Positions 1 to 9,147 are shown, counted from the first letter of the stretch. The stretch is 57,287 nt of DNA from Hymenobacter mellowenesis (GCF_030581005.1 NZ_JAUQSX010000022.1:1-57287), one strand, 5' to 3'. The notes: a model not told the origin generated them from the sequence alone. Numbers and translations: made by a program.

Positions 1-1221
1 CAGCAGGTTGGTGGCCGCGCGCGACTCTTCTGCCGCCAGCTCGGGATATACCGTCCCGGTATCGTCGGCCGTGGCCACCGTGCGTTCAAACGTGGAACGC
101 ACGGCCGTGGCGCCGGCCAGCAGCTCCACCTGCCACGGCTGTTCGGTGTTGGCTATCAAGCCGTAGCGCACCAACAACGGCAACGCCAATGTGCGCAGAC
201 GGGTATCGCGCAGGTCGTAAGCGGCGCTCCGCCGGCCCGTAGGAAAGGTGCGCCCATACGCGTAGATGCTGTGGCTCCGGTCCTGGCCATACACCGCGCT
301 GAGCTGTACGGCCAGGTACGGGCTGAGCTGCACGCCCACGCTGGGCACGGGCGAGAGCACCCGCCGGCCCGACTCATCGCGCTGAAGCTGGTAGCGCCCG
401 AAGCCCGCGCCCAGGCCCGCAAACCAGCGGGGCCGCCAGGGCTCCCGCAGCGTGGCCGCCGGCAGGGGCAATGCGCTGCCCGACGGGCCAAAGCGGTAGC
501 GCAGGCCCAGCAGCACGGTGCCGGTCAGGCGGTCTGCCAGCGGCGGCACCGGCTGAGAATACAAGTAGTAGGCAATCCGGTTCTGAAACAATGGCTCACG
601 GGGCGTCAGCGACAGATGGCCCAGGGCATCCAGTGTGAGCTCCAGGTGCCGACTCAGCGTCCGGTGCAGGCCCAGGCCTGCCGTCAGGTTGGCCCCGGTG
701 AAAGTTTCGCTGTATTCGGACCGGCGGAAAGTAGTGCCCGCCGTCGTAATGTTCTCCACCTCGTTCACGGCCAGCCGCTGGGTTTGCAGCCACGCCCCGC
801 CGGCCAGCACGTCGAACTGCCAGCCCGCAGTGGGGTTGCGGGTCAGTCCGTAGCGCAGCAACACCGGCACGGTGAAGGCGCGGCGGCGTTCGGTGTTAGA
901 CTCGATTTGGGTGAGTAACGTGCCGCCCGGGTTGAAATGGGCCGCGTCGTAGGTGCCATTGAACCCATAAAAATCCAACCTTTGATAGAACACTAAACCC
1001 ACCTGCACGGCCAGCCGCGGCGTCAGGTAGCGCCCCGCCGTCACGGCCGGGCCATAGCCCTCGTGTTGGGCCAGCCGCGCCGGTTCCTGAAAGGTGCCCC
1101 AGGCCCCGCCCACGCCCACAAACCAGCGGGGAAGTGGCGGTTGGGCCGTGTCCTGGGCCAGCCCGGTTATCGGAAAAGCCAGCGCCAGCAGGCCGCCCCA
1201 TGCAATGGTTTTCGTGTTCAT
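1..1221 (-). CDS. Outer-membrane beta-barrel protein, two tandem barrel-like halves (C-terminus outside window)
   Basis: The frame opens at ATG 1221 and stays open for 407 codons to the window edge, so the C-terminus is missing. The N-terminus MNTKTIAWGGLLALAFPITG is a signal peptide ending near AQD. The mature part repeats itself: a segment opening PRWFVGVGGAWGTF (about residue 32) and another opening PRWFAGLGAGFGRY (about residue 250). Each continues through a ..PVLLRYGL.. or ..PLLVRYGL.. strand and an ELLAGA/DVLAGG strand. The alternating aromatic strands and YLTPRLAVQ-type stretches are typical of porin-like or outer-membrane beta-barrel domains of Bacteroidota. The function is unknown, and a fused double barrel is my inference from the internal similarity. 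Confidence 0.7.
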   Translation of the reverse strand, partial: MNTKTIAWGGLLALAFPITGLAQDTAQPPLPRWFVGVGGAWGTFQEPARLAQHEGYGPAVTAGRYLTPRLAVQVGLVFYQRLDFYGFNGTYDAAHFNPGGTLLTQIESNTERRRAFTVPVLLRYGLTRNPTAGWQFDVLAGGAWLQTQRLAVNEVENITTAGTTFRRSEYSETFTGANLTAGLGLHRTLSRHLELTLDALGHLSLTPREPLFQNRIAYYLYSQPVPPLADRLTGTVLLGLRYRFGPSGSALPLPAATLREPWRPRWFAGLGAGFGRYQLQRDESGRRVLSPVPSVGVQLSPYLAVQLSAVYGQDRSHSIYAYGRTFPTGRRSAAYDLRDTRLRTLALPLLVRYGLIANTEQPWQVELLAGATAVRSTFERTVATADDTGTVYPELAAEESRAATNLL

Positions 1222-1418
1222 AAAAGAAAAAAGGACGATAGAATTATTTCATAACTGAGGCGAACAGAACACCGGTGAGTAAATAGTTATTGTGTTTTAA
1301 AGGCAAATAATTCGCAATCAATTAATAGCGAAGCCCGGTGCCAAATAGTGCCAGATTTCTCTGGCAACTCAGCTGCCGCCGCTGCACCGCCCAAGGCCCG
1401 CAACCACGGGTAGCAACA

Positions 1419-1448
1419 AAACGAGCGGACCCAAAGGGCCCGCTCGTG
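1419..1448 (-). terminator. Rho-independent terminator of the DUF2383 gene
   Basis: A GC-rich hairpin with arms ACGAGCGGACCC and GGGCCCGCTCGT around a short AAA loop is followed on the minus strand by TTTTG. It lies just after the stop of the minus-strand gene ending at 1484. Confidence 0.7.
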
Positions 1449-1483
1449 TGGTGTGAAGGCAATTGGGCAGACGTCTCCGCCGC

Positions 1484-2284
1484 CTAATACTGCGCCTGCA
1501 GCTGCTGGAGCCGCCGGTGCGTCTGCTGCGATATTTCGTACTGGCGCTCTATCTCCCGGCGCAGCGAGCCCATGACCGTGCGGTCGCGCAAGGCTTCCTG
1601 GTAGGCGGCCAGGGCCCATTCCTCGCCATAAACGTTGGAGGCGAGCACGGCGGCTTCGCTGTAGCCGGTCACGGCCGCTTTGGCTTCCATCCAGGCGCGG
1701 TAGAGCTTGCCCTTGAGGGTGGTGCCGGTTTCCAGGTCGCTCTGCTGCACGCGCAGGTAGCCGTTGAGGCGGATGGCAAACTGCTTGCTCTGGCCCGCCA
1801 GGTCTTCGTAGTAGTTGCGCAGGTCGGCGTCCTGGCTTTCGCTGGCGGCGCGCCGGTAGCCCTGCACCCGGTCGTTGACAAAGAGCAGCAACTCGTGCAG
1901 TGCGCCGACCGGATTGGCGGCGCGCTGCCGCCTGCTGGCTTTGCCGGGGCGCAGCAGGAGCCAGCCGGCGCCCGCCAGCACGGCTCCCCCCAGTACTTTT
2001 TGGGTGGTCGAAAGCTGGCGCCAGCCGTTGCCGGCCCGGTCGGTCAGGCGCTTGAGGGGCGCAGGGATTTCCTTGAGTGAATCGGGCAAGTGGACGCCCT
2101 GCACCCATTGCTGGGCCTGCGACAACAGGGCTGCGGGGCCGGCGGCTGGGGCGGCCGGTTCGGCGGTGCCGTCGGTGGCAGCGGTGGTGTCCTGGGTCGG
2201 TTGGGCCTGCTCGTCGTCGGCATGGGAGAGGGCAGTGGCGGCAGCAGAATCGTTGCCGACGCGGGGGCTATTGGGGTGGCTCAT
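1484..2284 (-). CDS. DUF2383/PA2169-type four-helix-bundle protein with a membrane segment
   Basis: 266 residues from ATG 2284 (MSHPNSPRVG). A longer start at 2329 adds 15 residues with no domain. The N-terminal 90 residues are Ala/Thr/Gln-rich and look disordered. Residues about 105-125 (VLGGAVLAGAGWLLL) form one hydrophobic segment. The C-terminal 140 residues, starting ALHELLLFVNDRVQGYRRA, are helical with ferritin-like spacing (Y..DLAGQSKQFAIRLN, then GEEWALAAYQEAL), which matches the PA2169/DUF2383 family. Members are stress-associated with no defined reaction. The gene stands alone, with its own terminator downstream. Confidence 0.65.
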   Translation of the reverse strand: MSHPNSPRVGNDSAAATALSHADDEQAQPTQDTTAATDGTAEPAAPAAGPAALLSQAQQWVQGVHLPDSLKEIPAPLKRLTDRAGNGWRQLSTTQKVLGGAVLAGAGWLLLRPGKASRRQRAANPVGALHELLLFVNDRVQGYRRAASESQDADLRNYYEDLAGQSKQFAIRLNGYLRVQQSDLETGTTLKGKLYRAWMEAKAAVTGYSEAAVLASNVYGEEWALAAYQEALRDRTVMGSLRREIERQYEISQQTHRRLQQLQAQY

Positions 2285-2484
2285 GAGAAATGAAAACGTG
2301 CGCGGTGAAGGCCGGACCAATGCAGCCACGCCGGTTTCTTTTTCGCGTAAGCCACCCGAAAGGTTGCGAAAAAAGTAGGTTGTGGCGATTGGTTTTGGCT
2401 GGCAAAGTATTGAAAATAAGCCATGTTCAAGGCTTCGCTTCGCCTACTGCAGCGTGCGAATTAGATTCAGTATGCCGGCTGCAA

Positions 2485-2524
2485 ATCAGAAAGCCCGGCA
2501 CTTTTTGGTACCGAGCTTTCTGAT
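2485..2524 (-). terminator. Hairpin at the end of the RND efflux operon
   Basis: Inverted repeat TCAGAAAGC (2487-2495) / GCTTTCTGA (2515-2523), extended by an inner CCGG pairing. It lies 43 bases after the stop of the outer-membrane factor gene. There is no long U-tract, so it may be a weak terminator or a 3'-end stabiliser. Confidence 0.45.
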
Positions 2525-2565
2525 AACTTCACAGCTGCTTAAGCTTCGGCAGTCGCTTAGTGCCG

Positions 2566-4002
2566 CTACTGCCAGCCGCCCCCCAGTGCCCGGTACAGGC
2601 CCACGCTTTGCAGCAGCTGGCGCTGGCGCGACTCGGCCAAGCTCAGTTCAGCCTCCAGCACGCTGCGCTGGGCAGTAATCACTTCCAGGTAAGTAGCGTA
2701 GCCGGCCACGAATAGCTTGTTCGAAGTAGTCACAGCCTTGGTGAGCAGCTCCACTTCCTGCTGGCGGGCGGCCGAGGCGGCGCGGTAGTTTTCCAGCCCC
2801 TGCAGGCCGTTCACTACCTCGCGGAAACCGGTTTGCAGACTCTGCTGGTAGCGGTAGTAGGCCTCGTAGCTACCAGCCGTGGCCAGGCGAAAATCGGCTC
2901 GGAACTGCGCCCGATTGAGCAGCGGGCCGGTGAGGCCGGCCAGCGCCCCGTAGGCCAGCGAGGCGGGGTCGAAGAGTGTGCCGGTGCGGTAGGAGTTGAA
3001 GCCCACGTAGGGCGTGAGGGTGAGCGAGGGCAGGAAGGCGGCGCGGGCGGCGGCCACGTCGGCGCGGGTGGCCTGCAGTTCCAGCTCGGCCTGGCGCACG
3101 TCGGGCCGGCGCAGCAGGGCGGAGGCGGGCACCCCGGCACTCAGCCGCTCAGGCAGCGCCTGGCCGGGTAGCGGCTGGCCGCGGGTGATGGGCTGCTGGT
3201 AGCGCCCCAGCAGTTGGTTGAGGCCGGTTTCGGCTTCGGTCACGCGCTGACGGGCTTCGTGCGAAAGGCTTTCGGTGCGGGCCACCTGGGCCGCAAACTG
3301 CTGCACCGCCAGCTCCGTAGCGCGCCCAGCCTGCTTCTGGATACGCATCAGCTTCAGCGCCTCGCGTTGCAGGGCAATGTTGCGGTCGAGCACGGCCAGC
3401 TGGTTGTCGGCCGTCAGCAGCTCGTAGTAGAGACGGGCCACCTCGGCCACCACGTTGGTCGTGACGAGGTGGCGGCCCTGCTCCGAAGCCAGTACGCGCA
3501 GGTAGGCGGCCTGGCGGCGCTGCTTCAGCTTGCCCCAAATGTCAATTTCCCAGGAGCTCCGCAGCCCCACAAAAAAATCCGGCGTCAGCGGCCCCGGGAT
3601 GCGCTGCTGCCCGTCGATGTTGGGCGAGAGGTTGGTGTCGAAGTTGCCCACGCCGTTGAGGGTGTAGCGGCCGTAGCGGTCGGCGCTGGCCGTGGCAGCG
3701 GCGGCCACGGTGGGCAGCAGGGCGCCGCGCCGGGCCAGGTAATTAGCGCGGGCCGTTTCCACGCGTTGCAGCGCCACTTGCAGGTCCAGGTTCTGGCGCA
3801 GGGCCGTGTCGATGAGGGCCGTGAGGGCGGGGTCCTGGAAGAACTGCCGCCAGGGCTGGCGGCCGGCGCTGGTGGTGTCGGCCGTGGCGTTTGGGGCGAA
3901 GGCAGCGGGCACGGCCGGGGCGCCGGTGGGGTCGGCGGGGGCGGCCACGCGGCAGCCGGCGGCGAGGAGGAGGATGGAGAGGAGGGCAGGGAGTAGGCGC
4001 AT
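2566..4002 (-). CDS. RND efflux outer-membrane factor lipoprotein (NodT/TolC family)
   Basis: 478 residues, normal for the family. The signal sequence ends in a lipobox (LLLAAGC, Cys about 17), so the protein is lipid-anchored to the outer membrane. Two OEP repeats follow, each with long Ala/Gln/Arg-rich helices (LDLQVALQRVETARANYLAR, then ADVAAARAAFLPSLTL) that form the trimeric periplasmic tunnel, and the barrel strand motif GLRSSWEIDIWGKL. It would trap substrate exported by the pump encoded at 4207-7383. It is the last gene of the efflux operon. The 204-base gap upstream holds nested palindromic repeats. Confidence 0.92.
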   Translation of the reverse strand: MRLLPALLSILLLAAGCRVAAPADPTGAPAVPAAFAPNATADTTSAGRQPWRQFFQDPALTALIDTALRQNLDLQVALQRVETARANYLARRGALLPTVAAAATASADRYGRYTLNGVGNFDTNLSPNIDGQQRIPGPLTPDFFVGLRSSWEIDIWGKLKQRRQAAYLRVLASEQGRHLVTTNVVAEVARLYYELLTADNQLAVLDRNIALQREALKLMRIQKQAGRATELAVQQFAAQVARTESLSHEARQRVTEAETGLNQLLGRYQQPITRGQPLPGQALPERLSAGVPASALLRRPDVRQAELELQATRADVAAARAAFLPSLTLTPYVGFNSYRTGTLFDPASLAYGALAGLTGPLLNRAQFRADFRLATAGSYEAYYRYQQSLQTGFREVVNGLQGLENYRAASAARQQEVELLTKAVTTSNKLFVAGYATYLEVITAQRSVLEAELSLAESRQRQLLQSVGLYRALGGGWQ

Positions 4003-4026
4003 GGGATGGTCGTTCTGGCGTGGCGC

Positions 4027-4209
4027 CTCACCCCCCGGCCCCCTCTCCCGTGGAGAGGGGGAGCCACGGCGGCGCGGGCGGTGTAGCGCGGACTCTGCGA
4101 GTCCGCGTCTGGGCCGGGTTGTTGGTCAATCAATGCGCGGACTCACAGAGTCCACGCTACAAATCGTCAGGCTCCCCTCTCCGCGGGAGAGGGGCCGGGG
4201 GTGAGGTCA
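4027..4209. repeat. Family C palindrome with a family A palindrome nested inside
   Basis: The outer arms (about 4027-4065 and 4171-4209) are inverted copies built on CCCCGGCCCCCTCTCC / GGAGAGGGGCCGGGGGTGAG. Between them sits a complete family A element (4082-4161) starting GTAGCGCGGACTC and ending GAGTCCACGCTAC. The right arm supplies the TGA stop of the pump gene (complement of TCA at 4207-4209). Confidence 0.85.
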
Positions 4210-7200
4210 ATGCGCCACCAACTCCCGCACTTCTTCTGCTTCTGCAGGCTCCTCAGCATCTACGTTCTTCACCTTTTCAAACGAGGCAAACAGCACGTAC
4301 AGCCCCGGAATCAGCACCATGCCGAACAGCGTGCCGATGAGCATGCCGCCCGCCGCCGCCGTGCCGATGGAGCGGTTGCCCAGCGCGCCGGCGCCGCTGG
4401 CCACCACCAGCGGAATCAGGCCGGCGATGAAGGCGAAGGAGGTCATCAGGATGGGGCGCAGGCGGGAGACGGCGCCCTCCACGGCGGCGGTGAGCACGCT
4501 GGCCCCGGCCCGGCGGCGCTGCTCGGCAAACTCAATGATGAGGATGGCGTTTTTGCCCAGCAAACCCACCAGCATCACCAGCGCCACCTGGGCGTAGATG
4601 TTGTTTTCCAGCCCCAGCAGTTTGAGGCTGAGAAAGGCGCCGAAGATGCCGGTGGGCAGGCTCAGCAGCACGGGCAGCGGCAGCAGCAGGCTTTCGTACT
4701 GCGCCGCCAGCAACAAATACACGAAAATGAGCACCACGCCGAACACGTACAGGGCTTGGTCGCCGCTCAGGATTTGCTCGCGCGTCATGCCGCTCCACTC
4801 GTAGGCGTAGCCGCGCGGTAGCTCCCTGGCGGCCACCTTTTCGATGGCCGTGATGGCGTCGCCCGACGAGAAGCCGGGGGCCGAGTCGCCGTTGAGCATG
4901 GCCGAGGTGTACATGTTGTAGCGCGTGAGCTGGTCGGGGCCGAACACGCGCTCCAGCTTGATGAAGGTGGAAAAGGGCACCATCTCGCCGCGGTTGTTTT
5001 TCACGTGCAGGGCCAGCAGGTCGTCGGGCCGCGTGCGGTACTCGGGGCCGGCCTGCACCATCACCTTGTACATCTGCCCGAAGCGGATGAAGTTGGAGGC
5101 GTAGTAGCTGCCCATCAGCGTTTGCAGGGTGCTCATGGCCGCGTCCACGGTCACGCCCTTTTTGGCGGCCATGTCCTGGTCGACGTGGATGAGGTACTGC
5201 GGGAAGTTGGGGTCGAAGCTGGTGAAGGCGCCGCCGATGGCCGGGTCCTTGCGCAGCGCGGTGAGGAAGGTCTGCGACACGGCGGCGGTTTTCTGCAAAT
5301 CTCCCGTGCCCGACTTGTCCAGCAAGCGCAGCTCGAAGCCGCTGCTATTGCCGAAGCCCGGCACCGTGGGCGGCGGCAGAAACTGAATGTCAGCGTCGGC
5401 AATGTTCCTGGTTTTTTCTTCCAATTCAGCGATAAACTGCGCCACCGACTGCTCCCGCTTGTCCCAAGCTTTGAGGTTAATCATGCCCATGCCGTAGCTG
5501 GAGCCGGCCACCTCGTTCACCAGGCTGTAGCCCGCCAAGGTCGAAACCGATTCCACCGGCCCCAGGCGGCTGGCAATGCGCTGCACCTCGTCCAGCACGG
5601 CCTCGGTGCGCTCCACGGTGGCGCCGGCGGGCGTGGTCACGTTTACGTACACCATGCCCTGGTCCTCGGTCGGGATGAAGCCCGAAGGCAAAATTTTATT
5701 CACGCCCCAGGTAGCCGCGCAGAAGCCCAGCAGCACCAGCAGCGTCACCAGGCGCCGGCCGGCCACGGCCCGCAGCAGGCCCTGGTAGCGTCCCGCCAGC
5801 GCGTCATAGCGTTTGTTAAAGCCGGCGAAGAATCGATTAATAAGCCCTTTAGGCTGTTTACCCTCCGCCAGCTGCGTATGCTTGAGCATGAGCGCACACA
5901 GGGCCGGCGTCAGCGTCACGGCGTTGATGCCGGAAATGACAATGGCAATGGCCAGCGTGAGCGAAAACTGCCGGTAGAACACGCCCACCGGCCCATCCAT
6001 GAAGGAAACCGGGATGAACACGGCCGACATCACCAGCGTGATGGCAATGAGCGAGGAGCTGATTTCGCTCATGGCCTCGAAGGTGGCGGCGCGGGCCGGT
6101 AGGTGCTTTTCCTGCATCTTGGCGTGTACGGCTTCCACCACCACAATGGCGTTATCGACCACAATGCCAATGGCCAGCACCAGCGCAAACAGCGTGAGCA
6201 GGTTAATCGAAAAGCCCAGCATCTGCATGAACGCCAGCGTGCCTACCAGCGCCACCGGCACCGCCAGCGCCGGAATCAGCGTCGAGCGCCAGTCCTGCAA
6301 AAACAGGTACACAATCACGAACACCAGCAAAAACGCCTCCACCAGCGTCCGCAGCACTTCGTGAATACTCGCGTCGAGGAAGCGCGACACGTCGTAGGCA
6401 ATGCTGTATTTCATGCCGGGCGGAAAGCTGGTTTCCTGCAGCTCGGCCATGCGCGTTTTCACGTTGGCAATGACGTCCGAAGCGTTGGAGCCCGGGCGCT
6501 GCTTGAGCATGATGGCCGCCGAGGGCCGGCCGTCGGTTTTGGAAGCCATGCTGTAGGTGAGCGAACCGAATTCCACGTCGGCCACCTCGCGCAGGCGCAG
6601 CACCGAGCCGTCGGCATTGGCCCGCACCACGATGTTGCGGTACTCCTCGGGCTCGAAAAACTTGCCGGTGTAACGTAGCACGTACTGCATGGCCTGCGCC
6701 TTGTCGGCCCCCGAGCTTTCGCCCGATTTGCCCGGCGCCGCCTCCACGTTCTGCGCCCGAATGGCCGCTACCACCTCATCTGTGCCTACATCGTAGGCCG
6801 CCATGCGGTCGGGCTTGAGCCACACCCGCATCGAGTACTCGCGCGAGCCCATGATTTCGGCAAAGCCCACGCCGTCAATGCGCTTGAGCTCCTGCAACAC
6901 GTTGATATCGGCGAAGTTGTAAATGAACTTCTCGCCCACGGCCTTGTCGTCGCTGGTCACGTTGAGGTAAAGCAGCATGGAGTTCACCTCCTTCTCCGTC
7001 GTCACGCCGGCCTTGATGACTTCCTCCGGCAGCTCGTCCAAAATGGTCGTCACCCGGTTCTGCACGCCCACGGCGGCCAGGTCGGGGTCGGTGCCCACCT
7101 TGAAAAACACGGTGATGAGCGTCACGCCGTTGTTGGAGCTCACCGAGTTCATATAAGTCATGCCCGGCACGCCGTTGATGGCGCGCTCCAGCGGCGTGGC

Positions 7201-7383
7201 CACGGCCTTGGCGCACACCTCAGCGTTGGCGCCGGTGTACTTGGCCGTCACCGTCACCGAGGGCGGCACGATATCGGGGAACTGCGTGATGGGCAGCGTG
7301 AACAGCGCCAGCCCGCCCAGCAGCACCAGAAACACCGAAATAACCAGCGAGAGTATCGGCCGGCGAATGAAGATATTGAACAT
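4207..7383 (-). CDS. RND multidrug efflux pump, HAE1 (AcrB-like) inner-membrane subunit
   Basis: 1058 residues, full length for the family. It starts MFNIFIRRPILSLVISVFLV (TM1, also the usual N-terminal motif), followed by the porter domain. The TM4 proton-relay motif reads GIVVDNAIVVVE with Asp410, while the second Asp of AcrB is replaced by Asn411. The TM10 Lys is present in GLLGKNAILIIEFAE. The second repeat (from about residue 535) has the matching porter and TM set, ending PGLYVLFASFEKV. HAE1 pumps export drugs, dyes or fatty acids, and the substrate here cannot be read from sequence. It forms an operon with the adaptor (7508-8707) and outer-membrane factor (2566-4002). Confidence 0.95.
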   Translation of the reverse strand: MFNIFIRRPILSLVISVFLVLLGGLALFTLPITQFPDIVPPSVTVTAKYTGANAEVCAKAVATPLERAINGVPGMTYMNSVSSNNGVTLITVFFKVGTDPDLAAVGVQNRVTTILDELPEEVIKAGVTTEKEVNSMLLYLNVTSDDKAVGEKFIYNFADINVLQELKRIDGVGFAEIMGSREYSMRVWLKPDRMAAYDVGTDEVVAAIRAQNVEAAPGKSGESSGADKAQAMQYVLRYTGKFFEPEEYRNIVVRANADGSVLRLREVADVEFGSLTYSMASKTDGRPSAAIMLKQRPGSNASDVIANVKTRMAELQETSFPPGMKYSIAYDVSRFLDASIHEVLRTLVEAFLLVFVIVYLFLQDWRSTLIPALAVPVALVGTLAFMQMLGFSINLLTLFALVLAIGIVVDNAIVVVEAVHAKMQEKHLPARAATFEAMSEISSSLIAITLVMSAVFIPVSFMDGPVGVFYRQFSLTLAIAIVISGINAVTLTPALCALMLKHTQLAEGKQPKGLINRFFAGFNKRYDALAGRYQGLLRAVAGRRLVTLLVLLGFCAATWGVNKILPSGFIPTEDQGMVYVNVTTPAGATVERTEAVLDEVQRIASRLGPVESVSTLAGYSLVNEVAGSSYGMGMINLKAWDKREQSVAQFIAELEEKTRNIADADIQFLPPPTVPGFGNSSGFELRLLDKSGTGDLQKTAAVSQTFLTALRKDPAIGGAFTSFDPNFPQYLIHVDQDMAAKKGVTVDAAMSTLQTLMGSYYASNFIRFGQMYKVMVQAGPEYRTRPDDLLALHVKNNRGEMVPFSTFIKLERVFGPDQLTRYNMYTSAMLNGDSAPGFSSGDAITAIEKVAARELPRGYAYEWSGMTREQILSGDQALYVFGVVLIFVYLLLAAQYESLLLPLPVLLSLPTGIFGAFLSLKLLGLENNIYAQVALVMLVGLLGKNAILIIEFAEQRRRAGASVLTAAVEGAVSRLRPILMTSFAFIAGLIPLVVASGAGALGNRSIGTAAAGGMLIGTLFGMVLIPGLYVLFASFEKVKNVDAEEPAEAEEVRELVAH

Positions 7384-7388
7384 AGGAA

Positions 7389-7504
7389 GTAGCGCGGACT
7401 TTCAGTCCGCGGCTAAATGGATGTTTGTGATGTAGCGTGGACTCTGCGAGTCCGCGCATTCCGGAACGTTCGACCAGGCGCGGACTCGCAGAGTCCGCGC
7501 TACA
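7389..7504. repeat. Family A palindromes: one half element and one full element
   Basis: A single hairpin GTAGCGCGGACTTTCAGTCC lies at 7389-7412. A full two-arm element runs from 7431 (GTAGCGTGGACTC) to 7504 (GAGTCCGCGCTACA). They fill the 124-base gap between pump and adaptor genes, so they would be present in the operon mRNA as stable stem-loops. Confidence 0.85.
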
Positions 7505-7507
7505 GCC

Positions 7508-8707
7508 CTACCGCGCCGCCAGCAGCGAGTCCAGCGTCACCGGATGTGGGCTGATGCGCTGCCCGTCCTTCAGGCTGGCGGCGCCTTCGTACACCACCCG
7601 CTCGCCAGGCTGCAGGCCGTCCTTCACCACGTAGAAATCGCCGGTGCGCGCCTGGGGGTGGAAGTTGCGCATGTGCACCACGCCCTGCCCGTCCACCACG
7701 TACACGTAGTTTTTGTCCTGAATCTCGAACACTGATTTCTGCGGCAGCAGCAGCGCCGCTGGCAGGGTAGTGGTCAGCCGCACGCGGCCCGAAGCGCCGT
7801 GCTTCAGCATGCGCTGCGGGTTGGCAAACCGCGCCCGGAAGGCCAGCGAGCCCGTATTGGGGTTGAACTCGCTCTCAGTGGTTTCGATGCGGCCGGCCAG
7901 CGGGTAGGCCGAGCCATCGGCCAGCGTGAGGCGCACCGAGTCGGAGTGGCGGTCGGGGTGGCGCTCCCGGGCCTTGATGTAGCGCAGGTACTCGCCCTCG
8001 CCCACGTTGAAATAGGCATACACCTCGTGCAAATCCGACACCGTGGTGAGCAGCGTGCCTTCCTCTACCACGCTGCCCCGCTTGAGCGGAATCCGGTCAA
8101 TAATGCCGTCAAACGGCGCCCGCACCAGCGTGTAGCCCAGGCTGAGACGGGCGGCGGCCGCGCCGGCCCGGGCCTCGGCCACGCGGGCCTCGGCGTCCTT
8201 CACCTTGCTGGTCGATAGCGCCAATTCAGTCTTGGCAATGATGTTTTCCTGCACCAGTAGGCTCACCCGGCCGCGCTCCAGCCGGGCGGCGCTGGCCTGG
8301 GCCTGCGCGCTGGCCAGCGCCGCCTGCGCTTGGCTCAGCCGGTTCTGGTGGGCGCTGGCGTTGAGGCGAAACAAGGGTTGACCCTTCTTCACGGGCCGCC
8401 CCTCGTCTACCAAAATTTCCTCCAGAAAGCCCGCCACCTGGGCCCGCACTTCCACGTTGCGCACCGCCTGCACATCGGCCACGTAGTCCTGAAACAGCTC
8501 CTGCTCGGTGGTTTTGAGGGCCACTACGGGCAGCACTTCCGGCGCGGCGGCCTTCTCTTGGTTCTTGCCATCGGCCTCGCCCGAGCAGGCGCCCAGGCCG
8601 GCCGCCAGCAGCACCGCCAGCGCGCTACCCCAGAGCCTGCGGAAACGCAGTGCCCCAGGTATTTTCGGTACAATAAACAGGGTTGGGGTCAGCGAAGACA
8701 AGCTCAT
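7508..8707 (-). CDS. RND efflux periplasmic adaptor (membrane fusion protein), lipoprotein
   Basis: 399 residues from ATG 8707. This start is fixed by the ATGA overlap with the stop of the preceding gene (8704-8997). The signal sequence ends in a lipobox (GLGAC, Cys about 41). The barrel-sandwich halves are visible as VEVRAQVAGFLEEILVDEG and YTLVRAPFDGIIDRIPLKRG, separated by an alpha-hairpin (QAALASAQAQASAARLERGR). The C-terminal beta-barrel and membrane-proximal domains follow (GASGRVRLTTTLPAALLLPQ, YVYVVDGQGVV). It links the inner-membrane pump to the outer-membrane factor. The longer frame from 8809 only reads through the upstream gene. Confidence 0.93.
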   Translation of the reverse strand: MSLSSLTPTLFIVPKIPGALRFRRLWGSALAVLLAAGLGACSGEADGKNQEKAAAPEVLPVVALKTTEQELFQDYVADVQAVRNVEVRAQVAGFLEEILVDEGRPVKKGQPLFRLNASAHQNRLSQAQAALASAQAQASAARLERGRVSLLVQENIIAKTELALSTSKVKDAEARVAEARAGAAAARLSLGYTLVRAPFDGIIDRIPLKRGSVVEEGTLLTTVSDLHEVYAYFNVGEGEYLRYIKARERHPDRHSDSVRLTLADGSAYPLAGRIETTESEFNPNTGSLAFRARFANPQRMLKHGASGRVRLTTTLPAALLLPQKSVFEIQDKNYVYVVDGQGVVHMRNFHPQARTGDFYVVKDGLQPGERVVYEGAASLKDGQRISPHPVTLDSLLAAR

Positions 8708-8997
8708 TTGGAAGAGGAAAAAGCAGATGAATGGTCGGCCAACGCGGGGCTGCCCACCGGGCCTTGCAGCCTCACCAGGCTGTCTTGCCGCACCTGCTGC
8801 TGCTGGCACTGGGCCAGCAGGCGCTGGGTGAGGTGCAGGTCGGCGGTGGTGGCGGCCAGCGCGTCATCGTCGTCGGGCCAGACCTCGGGTCGGGCCGTCA
8901 GCAGCACCCCGTTCAGTCCCAGCGACAGCACCAGCGCCCCGCCGAGTAGCAGGGCCAGCAGGTTGGTCGGTTGGGATTTAAGTGGAGTCGTCGGCAT
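8704..8997 (-). CDS. Small single-pass membrane protein, first gene of the RND operon
   Basis: 97 residues. Residues 12-33 (NLLALLLGGALVLSLGLNGV) form one membrane helix, followed by an acidic patch (PDDDDA) and a Gln-rich helix (LTQRLLAQCQQQQVRQD). The TGA stop overlaps the ATG of the adaptor gene, which implies translational coupling and supports a real gene. I recognise no family. The layout (short cytosolic N-terminus, helix, periplasmic coil) suggests an accessory or stabilising subunit of the pump, but that is inference. Confidence 0.7.
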   Translation of the reverse strand: MPTTPLKSQPTNLLALLLGGALVLSLGLNGVLLTARPEVWPDDDDALAATTADLHLTQRLLAQCQQQQVRQDSLVRLQGPVGSPALADHSSAFSSSK

Positions 8998-9077
8998 AGG
9001 CTAGAGCCTCAAATGGAAGTGCCACAAAGGACCCGCCGCAACATTAGAACGAGATGAGAACGGTATTAGAAAACATG

Positions 9078-9111
9078 AAAACGGCCCTGCCGGTGAGGCA
9101 GGGCCGTTTTT
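9078..9111 (-). terminator. Rho-independent terminator between the two-component genes and the efflux operon
   Basis: Perfect arms AAAACGGCCCTGCC / GGCAGGGCCGTTTT around GGTGA, with U-rich flanks on both strands. On the minus strand it ends the regulator/kinase unit, so the efflux operon needs its own promoter in 8998-9077. I could not identify a clear TAnnTTTG box there. Confidence 0.85.
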
Positions 9112-9147
9112 AGAGTTCTTTTGATACGGTAGTATGATGGCGCATCC

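Noticed and set aside
271..918. Long plus-strand open frame opposite the first gene
   Set aside because: It is the antisense of a clear signal-peptide barrel gene in GC-rich DNA; its translation has no domain and unusual His/Arg/Gln content.
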